In this document: positions 10,483 to 23,400 of the stretch, piece by piece | Numbering within the stretch: position 1 is the stretch's first letter | Layout of the letters: the number at the start of each line of letters is the position of its first letter | From: Phorcus lineatus | Taxonomy: Eukaryota > Mollusca > Gastropoda > Trochida > Trochidae | DNA length: 64,000 nucleotides | Direction: 5' to 3' | NCBI GenBank assembly: GCA_921293015.1 | Contig: OV121090.1 | Coordinates: 2,914,001-2,978,000, forward strand | The notes under the pieces: model-generated | The model's database searches: none | The model's input: only the letters and a program-made list of their open reading frames with translations | What the model was told of the DNA's origin: nothing | Made by a program: the position numbers and the translations under genes

Positions 10483-13400
10483 TCAGATAAATGGGTCTTT
10501 TCACAAACATTTTAGGAGTATTTTAAAGATTGGGCGGTATACGAAAAAATGAGCGGAAGGCGCAAAGTTCCTAATAAAGGTTTCTCTTAAGGTTCTTTTC
10601 AGATTTTGAATGGTTAATACTCATAGAATAAAGGATATTGAAGGATATCTCAGATAAATGGGTCTTTTCGCAAACATTTTAGGAGTATTTTAAAGATTGG
10701 GCGGCATACTTAAAAATGGGCGGAAGGCGCAAAGTTCATAATAAGGGCTTCTCTTAAGGTTCTTTTAAGTTTTTGAATGGTTAATACTCATAGAAAAAAG
10801 GATATCCAGTGATATATCAGATAAATGGGTCTTTTCGCAAACATTTTAGGAGTATTTTAAAGATTGGGCGGCATACGAAAAAATGGGCGGAAGGCGCAAG
10901 GTCCTTATAAGGGCTTCTCTTAAGGTTCTTTTCAGATTTTGAATGGTTAATACTCATAGAATAAAGGATATTGAAGGATATCTCAGATAAATGGGTCTTT
11001 TCGCAAACATTTTAGGAGTATTTTAAAAATTGGACGGTATTCGTAAAAATGGGCGGAAGGCGCAAAGTTCCTAATAAGGGCTTCTCTTAAGGTTCTTTTA
11101 AGTTTTTGAATGGTTAATACTCATAGAATAAAGGATATTGAGAGTTATCTCAGATAAATGGGTCTTTTCGCAAACATTTTAGGAGTATTTTAAAGATTGG
11201 GCGGCATACGTAAAAAAGGGCGGAAGGCACAAAGTTCCTAATAAGGGCTTCTCTTAAGGTTCTTTTAAGTTTTTGAATGGTTAATACTCATAGAAAAAAG
11301 GATATCCAGTGATATATCAGATAAATGGGTCTTTTCGCAAACATTTTAGGAGTATTTTAAAGATTGGGCGGCATACGAAAAAATGGGCGGAAGGCGCAAG
11401 GTCCTTATAAGGGCTTCTCTTAAGGTTCTTTTCAGATTTTAAATGGTTAATACTCATAGAATAAAGGATATTGAGGGATATCTCAGATAAATGGGTCTTT
11501 TCGCAAACATTTTTGGAGTATTTTAAAGATTGGGCGGCATACATAAAAATGGGCGGAAGGCGCAAAGTTCCTAATAAGGGCTTCTCTTAAGGTTGTTTTC
11601 AGATTTTGAATGGTTAATACTCATAGAATAAATGATATTGAAGGATATCTCAGATAAATGGGTCTTTTCGCAAACATTTTAGGAGTATTTTAAAGATTGG
11701 GCGGCATACTTAAAAATGGGCGGAAGGCGCAAAGTTCCTAATAAGGGCTTCTCTTAAGGTTATTTTCAGTTTTTGAATGGTTAATACTCATAGAATAAAG
11801 GATATTGAAGGATATCTCAGATAAATGGGTCTTTTCGCAAACATTTTAGGAGTATTTTAAAGATTGGGCGGCATACGAAAAAATGGGCGGAAGGCGCAAA
11901 GTTCCTAATAAGGGCTTCTGTTAAGGTTATTTTCAGATTTTGAATGGTTAATACTCATAGAATAAAGGATATTGAAGGATATCTCAGATAAATGGGTCTT
12001 TTCGCAAACATTTTAGGAGTATTTTAAAGATTGGGCGGCATACTTAAAAATGGGCGGAAGGCGCAAAGTTCATAATAAGGGCTTCTCTTAAGGTTATTTT
12101 CAGATTTTAAATGGTTAATACTCATAGAATAAAGGATATTGAAGGATATCTCAGATAAATGGGTCTTTTCGCAAACATTTTAGGAGTATTTTAAAGATTG
12201 GGCGGCATACTTAAAAATGGTTGGAAGGCACAAACTTCCTAATAAGGGCTTCTTTTAAAGTTATTTTTAGATTTAAAATGGTCAATACTCATAGAATAAA
12301 GGATATCCAGGGATATCTCAGATAAATGGATCTTTTCGCAAACATTTTGAGAGTATTTTAAAGATTGGGCGGCATACGTAAAAATGGGAGGAAGGAGCAA
12401 GGTTCTTAATAAGGGCTTCTTTTAAGGTTATTTTAAGATTTTGAATGGTTAATACTCATAGAATAAATGATACTGAGAGATATCCCAGATAAATGGGTCT
12501 TTTCGCAAACATTTTAGGAGTATTTTAAAGATTAGGCGGCATTCGTAAAAACGTGCAGAAGGCGCAAAGTTCCTAATAAGGGCTTCTTTTAAGGTTATTT
12601 TCAGATTTTGAATGGTTAATACTCATAGAATAAATGATATTTAGGGATATCTCAGATAAATGGGTCTTTTCGCAAACATTTTAGGAGTATTTTAAAGATT
12701 GGGCGGCATACATAAAAATGGGCGGAAGGCGCAAAGTTCCTAATAAGGGCTTCTCTTAAGGTTCTTTTCAGATTTTGAATGGTTAATACTCATAGAATAA
12801 AGGATATTGAAGGATATCTCAGATAAATGGGTCTTTTCGCAAACATTTTAGGAGTATTTTAAAGATTGGGCGGCATACTTAAAAATGGGCGGAAGGCGCA
12901 AAGTTCCTAATAAGGTCTTCTTTTAAGGTTATTTTCAGATTTTGAATGGTTAATACTCATAGAATAAATGATATTGAGGGATATATCAGATAAATGGGTC
13001 TTTTCGCAAACATTTTAGGAGTATTTTAAAGATTGGGCGGCATACATAAAAATGGGCGGAAGGCGCAAAGTTCCTAATAAGGGCTTCTCTTAAGGTTCTT
13101 TTCAGATTTTGAATGGTTAATACTCATATAATAAATGATATCCAAGGATATCTCAGATAAATGGGTCCTTTCGCAAACATTTTTGGAGTATTTTAAAGAT
13201 TTGGCGGCATACGAAAAAATGAGCGGAAGGCGCATAGTTCCTAATAAGGGCTTTTTTTAAGGTTATTTTCAGATTTTGAATGGTTAATACTCATAAAAAA
13301 AAGGATATCCAGGGATATCTCAGAAAAATGGGTCTTTTCGCAAACATTTTAGGAGTATTTTAAAGATTGGGCGGCATACATAAAAATGTGCGGAAGGCGC

Positions 13401-13987
13401 AAAGTTCCTAATAAGGGCTTCTCTTAAGGTTCTTTTAAGATTTTGAATGGTTAATACTCATAGAATAAATGATATTGAGAGATATCTTAGATAAATGGGT
13501 CTTTTCGCAAACATTTTAGGAGTATTTTAAAGATTGGGCGGCATACGTAAAAAAGGGCGGAAGGCACAAAGATCCTAATTAGGGCTTCTCTTAAGGTTCT
13601 TTTAAGTATTTGAACGGTTAATACTCATAGAATAAAGGATATTGAGGGATATCTCAGATAAATGGGTCTTTTCACAAACATTTTAGGAGTATTTTAAAGA
13701 TTGGGCGGTATACGAAAAAATTAGCGGAAGGCGCAAAGTTCCTAATAAAGGTTTCTCTTAAGGTTCTTTTAAGATTTTGAATGGTTAATACTCATAGAAT
13801 AAAGGATATTGAGAGATATCTTAGATAAATGGGTCTTTTCGCAAACATTTTAGGAGTATTTTAAAGATTGGGCGGCATACGTAAAAAAGGGCGGAAGGCA
13901 CAAAGATCCTAATAAGGGCTTCTCTTAAGGTTCTTTTAAGTATTTGAATGGTTAATACTCATAGAATAAAGGATATTGAGGGATATC
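10483..13987 (+). repeat. Segment II, copy B of the 20-21 monomer block
   Basis: Head-to-tail copy of the preceding block, 3505 bp (21 monomers minus 2 bp) from one TTTTCACAAAC monomer to the next at 13988. Landmarks: TTGGACGG at 11031, AAGGTCC at 11398, GCGCATAGTTCC at 13231, GATATCTTAG at 13481. Its right end carries an extra two-monomer duplication. The monomers at about 12,165-12,480 (AAATGGTTGGAAGG; GGGAGGAAGGAGC) are local variants that I did not see in copy A. Confidence 0.85.
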
Positions 13988-14154
13988 TCAGATAAATGGG
14001 TCTTTTCACAAACATTTTAGGAGTATTTTAAAGATTGGGCGGTATACGAAAAAATTAGCGGAAGGCGCAAAGTTCCTAATAAAGGTTTCTCTTAAGGTTC
14101 TTTTCAGATTTTGAATGGTTAATACTCATAGAATAAAGGATATTGAAGGATATC
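13487..14154 (+). repeat. Tandem duplication of a satellite dimer (2 x 334 bp)
   Basis: A two-monomer unit (TTAGATAAATGGG with AAAAAAGGGCGG; then TTTTCACAAAC with AAATTAGCGG and AAAGGTTTC) occurs twice in direct succession. GATATCTTAG lies at 13481 and 13815, exactly 334 bp apart. The near identity of the two dimers points to a recent local event. Confidence 0.85.
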
Positions 14155-14274
14155 TCAGATAAATGGGTCTTTTCGCAAACATTTTAGGAGTATTTTAAAG
14201 ATTGGGCGGCATACTTAAAAATGGGCGGAAGGCGCAAAGTTCCTAATAAGGGCTTCTCTTAAGGTTATTTTCAG
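13988..14274 (+). repeat. Satellite monomers linking segments II and III
   Basis: Begins a third round of the segment II order (TTTTCACAAAC, then CATACTTAAAA monomers) and runs directly into the large duplicated block that follows. Nothing other than satellite is visible. Confidence 0.85.
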
Positions 14275-17200
14275 ATTTTGAATGGTTAATACTCATAGAA
14301 TAAATGATATTGAGAGTTATCTCAGATAAATGGGTCTTTTCGCAAACATTTTAGGAGTATTTTAAAGATTGGGCGGCATACGTAAAAAAGGGCGGAAGGC
14401 ACAAAGTTCCTAATAAGGGCTTCTCTTAAGGTTCTTTTAAGTTTTTGAATGGTTAATACTCATAGAAAAAAGGATATCCAGTGATATATCAGATAAATGG
14501 GTCTTTTCGCAAACATTTTAGGAGTATTTTAAAGATTGGGCGGCATACATAAAAATGGGCGGAAGGCGCAAGGTCCTTATAAGGGCTTCTCTTAAGGTTC
14601 TTTTCAGATTTTGAATGGTTAATACTCATAGAATAAAGGATATTGAAGGATATCTCAGATAAATGGGTCTTTTCGCAAACATTTTAGGAGTATTTTAAAA
14701 ATTGGACGGTATTCGTAAAAATGGGCGGAAGGCGCAAAGTTCCTAATAAGGGCTTCTCTTAAGGTTCTTTTAAGTTTTTGAATGGTTAATACTAATAGAA
14801 TAAAGGATATTGAGAGTTATCTCAGATAAATGGGTCTTTTCGCAAACATTTTAGGAGTATTTTAAAGATTGGGCGGCATACGTAAAAAAGGGCGGAAGGC
14901 ACAAAGTTCCTAATAAGGGCTTCTCTTAAGGTTCTTTTAAGTTTTTGAATGGTTAATACTCATAGAAAAAAGGATATCCAGTGATATATCAGATAAATGG
15001 GTCTTTTTGCAAACATTTTAGGAGTATTTTAAAGATTGGGCGGCATACGAAAAAATGGGCGGAAGGCGCAAGGTCCTTATAAGGGCTTCTCTTAAGGTTA
15101 TTTTCAGATTTTGAATGGTTAATACTCATAGAATAAAGGATATTGAAGGATATCTCAGATAAATGGGTCTTTTCGCAAACATTTTAGGAGTATTTTAAAA
15201 ATTGGACAGTATTCGTAAAAATGGGCGGAAGGCGCAAAGTTCCTAATAAGGGCTTCTCTTAAGGTTCTTTTAAGTTTTTGAATGGTTAATACTCATAGAA
15301 TAAAGGATATTGAGGGATATCTCAGATAAATGGGTCTTTTTGCAAACATTTTAGGAGTATTTTAAAGATTGGGCAGCATACTTAAAAATGGGCGGAAGGC
15401 ACAAACTTCCTAATAAGGGCTTCTTTTAAAGTTATTTTTAGATTTTGAATGGTCTCTACTCATAGAATAAAGGATATCCAAGGATATCTCAGATAAATGG
15501 ATCTTTTCGCAAACATTTTAGGAGTATTTTAAAGATTAGGCGGCATACGTAAAAATGGGCGGAAGGCGCAAATTCCTAATAAGGGCTTCTCTTAAGGTTC
15601 TTTTCAGATTTTGAATGGTTAATACTCATAGAATAAAGGATATTGAAGGATATTTTAGATAAATGGGTCTTTTCGCAAACATTTTAGGAGTATTTTAAAG
15701 ATTGGGCGGCATACTTAAAAATGGGCGGAAGGCGCAAAGTTCCTAATAAGGGCTTCTCTTAAGGTTATTTTAAGTTTTTGAATGGTTAATACTCATAGAA
15801 TAAATGATATTGAGAGTTATCTCAGATAAATGGGTCTTTTCGCAAACATTTTAGGAGTATTTTAAAGATTGGGCGGCATACGTTAAAAAGGGCGGAAGGC
15901 ACAAAGTTCCTAATAAGGGCTTCTCTTAAGGTTCTTTTAAGTTTTTGAATGGTTAATACTCATAGAAAAAAGGATATCCAGGGATATCTCAGATAAATGG
16001 GTCTTTTCGCAAACATTTTAGGAGTATTTTAAAGATTGGGCGGCATTCGTAAAAATGGGCGGAAGGCGCAAGGTTCTTAATAAGTGCTTCTCTTAAGGTT
16101 CTTTTAAGATTTTAAATGGTTAATACTCATAGAATAAAAGATATTGAAGGATATCTCTGATAAATGGGTCTTTTCGCAAACATTTTAGGACTATTTTAAA
16201 GATTGGGCGGGATTCGTAAAAATGGGCGGAAGGCGCAAAGTTCCTAATAAGGGCTTCTCTTAAGGTTTTTTTAAGTTTTTGAATGGTTAATACTCATAGA
16301 AAAAAGGATATCCAGGGATATATCAGATAAATGGGTCTTTTCGCAAACATTTTAGGAGTATTTTAAAGATTGGGTGGCATACGTAAAAATGGGCGGAAGG
16401 CGCAAGGTTCTTAATAAGAGCTTCTCTTAAGGTTCTTTTAAGATTTTGAATGGTTAATACTCATAGAATAAATGATATTGAGGGATATCTCAGATAATTG
16501 GGTCTTTTCGCAAACATTTTAGGAGTATTTTAAAGATTGGGCAGTATTCGCAAAAATGAGCGGAAGGCACAAAGTTCCTAATAAAGGTTTCTCTTAAGGT
16601 TCTTTTCAGATTTTGAATGGTTAATACTCATAAAATAAAGAATAATGAAGGATATCTCAGATAAATGGGTCTTTTCGCAAACATTTTAGGAGTATTTTAA
16701 AGATTGGGCGGCATACGTAAAAATGGGCGGAAGGCGCAAGGTTCTTAATAAGAGCTTCTCTTAAGGTTCTTTTAAGATTTTGAATGGTTAATACTCATAG
16801 AATAAATGATATTGAGCGATATCTCAGATAAATGGGTCTTTTCGCAAACATTTTTTGAGTATTTTAAATAGTGGGCGGCATACGTAAAAATGGGCGGAAG
16901 GCGCAAAGTTCCTAATAAAGACTTCTTTTAATATTCTTTTCAGATTTGGAATGGTTAATACACATAGAATAAATGATATTAAGGGATATCTCTGATAAAT
17001 GGGTCTTTTTGCAAACATTTTAGGAGCATTTTAAAGATTGGGCGGCATACGTAAAAATGGGTGGAAGGCGCAAACTTCCTAATAAGGGCTTCTTTTAAGG
17101 TTATTTTTAGATTTGGAATGGTCAATACTCATAGAATAAAGGATATCCAGGGATATCTCAGATAAATGGATCTTTTCGCAAACATTTTAGGAGTATTTTA

Positions 17201-20200
17201 AAGATTGGGCGGCATATGTAAAAATGGGCGGAAGGCGCAAAGTTCCTAATAAGGGCTTCTCTTAAGGTTCTTTTCAGATTTTGAATGGTTAATACTTATA
17301 GAATAAATGATATTGAGCGATATCTCAGATAAATGGGTCTTTTCGCAAACATTTTAGGAGTATTTTAAAGATTGGGCGGCAAACGAAAAAATGAGCGGAA
17401 AGCGCAAAGTTCCTAATAAGGGCTTCTCTTAAGGTTCTTTTCAGATTTTGAATGGTTAATACTTATAGAATAAATGATATTCAGGGATATCTCAGATAAA
17501 TGGGTCTTTTCGCAAACATTTTAGGAGTATTTTAAAGATTGGGCGGCATACGTAAAAATGGGCGGAAGGCGCAAAGTTCCTAATAAGGGCTTATCTTAAG
17601 GTTCTTTTCAGATTTTGAATGGTTAATACTTATATAATAAAGGATATTCAGGGATATCTCAGATAAATGGGTCTTTTCGCAAACATTTTAGGAGTTTTTT
17701 AAAGATTGGGCAGCATACATAAAAATGGGCGGAAGGCGCAAGGTTCTTATTAAGGGCTTCTGTTAAGGTTCTTTTAAGATTTTGAATGGTTAATACTCAT
17801 AGAATAAATAATATTGAGGGATATCTCAGATAAATGGGTCTTTTCGCAAACATTTTAGGAGTATTTTAAAGATTGGGCGGCAAACGTAAAAATGGGCGGA
17901 AGGCGCAAAGTTCCTAATAAGGGCTTCTTTTAAAGTTATTTTCAGATTTTGAATGGTTAATACTCATAGAATAAAGGATATCCAAAGATATCTCAGATAA
18001 ATGGGTCTTTTCGCAAACATTTTTGGAGTATTTTAAATAGTGGGCGGCATACGTAAAAATGGGTGGAAGGCGCAAAGTTCCTAATAAAGGCTTCTTTTAA
18101 TGTTCTTTTCAGATTTGGAATGGTTAATACACATAGAATAAAGGATATTAAGGGATATCTCTGATAAATGGGTCTTTTTGCAAACATTTTAGGAGCATTT
18201 TAAAGATTGGGCGGCATACGTAAAAATGGGTGGAAGGCGCAAACTTCCTAATAAGGGCTTCTTTTAAGGTTATTTTTAGATTTGGAATGGTCAATACTCA
18301 TAGAATAAAGGATATCCAGGGATATCTCAGATAAATGGATCTTTTCGCAAACATTTTAGGAGTATTTTAAAGATTGGGCGGCATATGTAAAAATGGGCGG
18401 AAGGCGCAAAGTTCCTAATAAGGGCTTCTCTTAAGGTTCTTTTCAGATTTTGAATGGTTAATACTCATAGAATAAATGATATTGAGCGATATCTCAGATA
18501 AATGGGTCTTTTCGCAAACATTTTAGGAGTTTTTTAAAGATTGGGCGGCATACATAAAAATGGGCGGAAGGCGCAAGGTTCTTAATAAGGGCTTCTGTTA
18601 AGGTTCTTTTAAGATTTTGAATGGTTAATACTCATAGAATAAATGATATTGAGGGATATCTCAGATAAATGGGTCTTTTCGCAAACATTTTAGGAGTATT
18701 TTAAAGATTGGGCGGCATACATAAAAATGGGCGGAAGGCGCAAAGTTCCTAATAAGGGCTTCTCTTAAGGTTCTTTTCAGATTTTGAATGATTAATACTC
18801 ATAGAATGAAGGATATTGAAGGATATCTCAGATAAATGGGTCTTTTCGCAAACATTTTTGGAGTATTTTAAAGATTGGGCGGCATACGTAAAAATGGGCG
18901 GAAGGCGCAAACTTCCTAAAAAGGGCTTCTCTTAAGGTTCTTTTCAGATTTTGAATGGTTAATACTCATAGAATAAATGATATTGAGGGATATCTCAGAT
19001 ACATGGATCTTTTCGCAAACATTTTAGGAGTATTTTAAAGATTGGGCGGCATACCTAAAAATGGGCGGAAGGCGCAAAGTTCCTAATAAGGGCTTCTTTT
19101 AAAGTTATTTTCAGATTTTGAATGGTTAATACTCATAGAATAAAGGATATCCAAAGATATCTCAGATAAATTGGTCTTTTCGCAAACATTTTTGGAGTAT
19201 TTTAAAGAGTGGGCGGCATACGTAAAAATGGGTGGAAGGCGCAAAGTTCCTAATAAGGGCTTCTTTTAATGTTCTTTTCAGATTTGGAATGGTCAATTCT
19301 CATAGAATAAAGGATATCCAGGGATATCTCAGATAAATGGATCTTTTCGCAAACATTTTAGGAGTATTTTAAAGATTGGGCGGCATATGTAAAAATGGGC
19401 GGAAGGCGCAAAGTTCCTAATAAGGGCTTCTCTTAAGGTTCTTTTCAGATTTTGAATGGTAAATACTCATAGAATAAATGATATTGAGCGATATCTCAGA
19501 TAAATGGGTCTTTTCGCAAACATTTTAGGAGTATTTTAAAGATTGGGCGGCAAACGAAAAAATGAGCGGAAAGCGCAAAGTTCCTAATAAGGGCTTCTCT
19601 TAAGGTTCTTTTAAGATTTTGAATGGTTAATACTCATAGAATAAAGGATATTGAAGGATATCTCTGATAAATGGGTGTTTTCGCAAACATTTTAGGAGTA
19701 TTTTAAAGATTGGGCGGCATACGTAAAAATGGGCGGAAGGCGCAAAGTTCCTAATAAGGGCTTCTCTTAAGGTTCTTTTCAGATTTTGAATGGTTAATAC
19801 TCATATAATAAAGGATATTCAGGGATATCTCAGATAAATGGGTCTTTTCGCAAACATTTTAGGAGTTTTTTAAAGATTGGGCAGCATACATAAAAATGGG
19901 CGGAAGGCGCAAGGTTCTTAATAAGGGCTTCTGTTAAGGTTCTTTTAAGATTTTGAATGGTTAATACTCATAGAATAAATGATATTGAGGGATATCTCAG
20001 ATAAATGGGTCTTTTCGCAAACATTTTAGGAGTATTTTAAAGATTGGGCGGCATACGTAAAAATGGGCGGAAGGCGCAAAGTTCCTAATAAGGGCTTCTT
20101 TTAAAGTTATTTTCAGATTTTGAATGGTTAATACTCATAGAATAAAGGATATCCAAAGATATCTCAGATAAATGGGTCTTTTCACAAACATTTTAGGAGT

Positions 20201-20450
20201 ATTTTAAAGAGTGGGCGGCATACGTAAAAATGGGTGGAAGGCGCAAAGTTCCTAATAAGGGCTTCTTTTAATGTTCTTTTCAGATTTGGAATGGTCAATT
20301 CTCATAGAATAAAGGATATCCAGGGATATCTCAGATAAATGGATCTTTTCGCAAACATTTTAGGAGTATTTTAAAGATTGGGCGGCATATGTAAAAATGG
20401 GCGGAAGGCGCAAAGTTCCTAATAAGGGCTTCTCTTAAGGTTCTTTTCAG
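14275..20450 (+). repeat. Segment III, copy 1 of a 6.2-kb segmental duplication (37 monomers)
   Basis: Each distinctive monomer recurs 6176 bp later (GAGAGTTATCTC context 14301/20477; AATAATGAAG 16641/22817) and, right of an extra monomer in the partner, 6343 bp later (16824/23167; 17993/24336; GATACATGG 19001/25344). Apart from scattered single substitutions and two patchy tracts the copies look nearly identical. The left edge is where CTTAAGGTTATTTTCAG (copy 1) and CTTAAGGTTCTTTTCAG (partner flank) stop matching. The right edge coincides with the start of copy 2, so the copies are immediately adjacent. Confidence 0.88.
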
Positions 20451-23400
20451 ATTTTGAATGGTTAATACTCATAGAATAAATGATATTGAGAGTTATCTCA
20501 GATAAATGGGTCTTTTCGCAAACATTTTAGGAGTATTTTAAAGATTGGGCGGCATACGTAAAAAAGGGCGGAAGGCACAAAGTTCCTAATAAGGGCTTCT
20601 CTTAAGGTTCTTTTAAGTTTTTGAATGGTTAATACTCATAGAAAAAAGGATATCCAGTGATATATCAGATAAATGGGTCTTTTCGCAAACATTTTAGGAG
20701 TATTTTAAAGATTGGGCGGCATACATAAAAATGGGCGGAAGGCGCAAGGTCCTTATAAGGGCTTCTCTTAAGGTTCTTTTCAGATTTTGAATGGTTAATA
20801 CTCATAGAATAAAGGATATTGAAGGATATCTCAGATAAATGGGTCTTTTCGCAAACATTTTAGGAGTATTTTAAAAATTGGACGGTATTCGTAAAAATGG
20901 GCGGAAGGCGCAAAGTTCCTAATAAGGGCTTCTCTTAAGGTTCTTTTAAGTTTTTGAATGGTTAATACTAATAGAATAAAGGATATTGAGAGTTATCTCA
21001 GATAAATGGGTCTTTTCGCAAACATTTTAGGAGTATTTTAAAGATTGGGCGGCATACGTAAAAAAGGGCGGAAGGCACAAAGTTCCTAATAAGGGCTTCT
21101 CTTAAGGTTCTTTTAAGTTTTTGAATGGTTAATACTCATAGAAAAAAGGATATCCAGTGATATATCAGATAAATGGGTCTTTTTGCAAACATTTTAGGAG
21201 TATTTTAAAGATTGGGCGGCATACGAAAAAATGGGCGGAAGGCGCAAGGTCCTTATAAGGGCTTCTCTTAAGGTTCTTTTCAGATTTTGAATGGTTAATA
21301 CTCATAGAATAAAGGATATTGAAGGATATCTCAGATAAATGGGTCTTTTCGCAAACATTTTAGGAGTATTTTAAAAATTGGACAGTATTCGTAAAAATGG
21401 GCGGAAGGCGCAAAGTTCCTAATAAGGGCTTCTCTTAAGGTTCTTTTAAGTTTTTGAATGGTTAATACTCATAGAATAAAGGATATTGAGGGATATCTCA
21501 GATAAATGGGTCTTTTTGCAAACATTTTAGGAGTATTTTAAAGATTGGGCAGCATACTTAAAAATGGGCGGAAGGCACAAACTTCCTAATAAGGGCTTCT
21601 TTTAAAGTTATTTTTAGATTTTGAATGGTCTCTACTCATAGAATAAAGGATATCCAAGGATATCTCAGATAAATGGATCTTTTCGCAAACATTTTAGGAG
21701 TATTTTAAAGATTAGGCGGCATACGTAAAAATGGGCGGAAGGCGCAAATTCCTAATAAGGGCTTCTCTTAAGGTTCTTTTCAGATTTTGAATGGTTAATA
21801 CTCATAGAATAAAGGATATTGAAGGATATTTTAGATAAATGGGTCTTTTCGCAAACATTTTAGGAGTATTTTAAAGATTGGGCGGCATACTTAAAAATGG
21901 GCGGAAGGCGCAAAGTTCCTAATAAGGGCTTCTCTTAAGGTTATTTTAAGTTTTTGAATGGTTAATACTCATAGAATAAATGATATTGAGAGTTATCTCA
22001 GATAAATGGGTCTTTTCGCAAACATTTTAGGAGTATTTTAAAGATTGGGCGGCATACGTAAAAAAGGGCGGAAGGCACAAAGTTCCTAATAAGGGCTTCT
22101 CTTAAGGTTCTTTTAAGTTTTTGAATGGTTAATACTCATAGAAAAAAGGATATCCAGGGATATCTCAGATAAATGGGTCTTTTCGCAAACATTTTAGGAG
22201 TATTTTAAAGATTGGGCGGCATTCGTAAAAATGGGCGGAAGGCGCAAGGTTCTTAATAAGTGCTTCTCTTAAGGTTCTTTTAAGATTTTAAATGGTTAAT
22301 ACTCATAGAATAAAAGATATTGAAGGATATCTCTGATAAATGGGTCTTTTCGCAAACATTTTAGGACTATTTTAAAGATTGGGCGGGATTCGTAAAAATG
22401 GGCGGAAGGCGCAAAGTTCCTAATAAGGGCTTCTCTTAAGGTTTTTTTAAGTTTTTGAATGGTTAATACTCATAGAAAAAAGGATATCCAGGGATATATC
22501 AGATAAATGGGTCTTTTCGCAAACATTTTAGGAGTATTTTAAAGATTGGGTGGCATACGTAAAAATGGGCGGAAGGCGCAAGGTTCTTAATAAGAGCTTC
22601 TCTTAAGGTTCTTTTAAGATTTTGAATGGTTAATACTCATAGAATAAATGATATTGAGGGATATCTCAGATAATTGGGTCTTTTCGCAAACATTTTAGGA
22701 GTATTTTAAAGATTGGGCAGTATTCGCAAAAATGAGCGGAAGGCACAAAGTTCCTAATAAAGGTTTCTCTTAAGGTTCTTTTCAGATTTTGAATGGTTAA
22801 TACTCATAAAATAAAGAATAATGAAGGATATCTCAGATAAATGGGTCTTTTCGCAAACATTTTAGGAGTATTTTAAAGATTGGGCGGCATACGTAAAAAT
22901 GGGCGGAAGGCGCAAAGTTCCTAAAAAGGGCTTCTCTTAAGGTTTTTTTAAGTTTTTGAATGGTTAATACTCATAGAAAAAAGGATATCCAGGGATATAT
23001 CAGATAAATGGGTCTTTTCGCAAACATTTTAGGAGTATTTTAAAGATTGGGTGGCATACGTAAAAATGGGCGGAAGGCGCAAGGTTCTTAATAAGAGCTT
23101 CTCTTAAGGTTCTTTTAAGATTTTGAATGGTTAATACTCATAGAATAAATGATATTGAGCGATATCTCAGATAAATGGGTCTTTTCGCAAACATTTTTTG
23201 AGTATTTTAAATAGTGGGCGGCATACGTAAAAATGGGCGGAAGGCGCAAAGTTCCTAATAAAGACTTCTTTTAATATTCTTTTCAGATTTGGAATGGTTA
23301 ATACACATAGAATAAATGATATTAAGGGATATCTCTGATAAATGGGTCTTTTTGCAAACATTTTAGGAGCATTTTAAAGATTGGGCGGCATACGTAAAAA

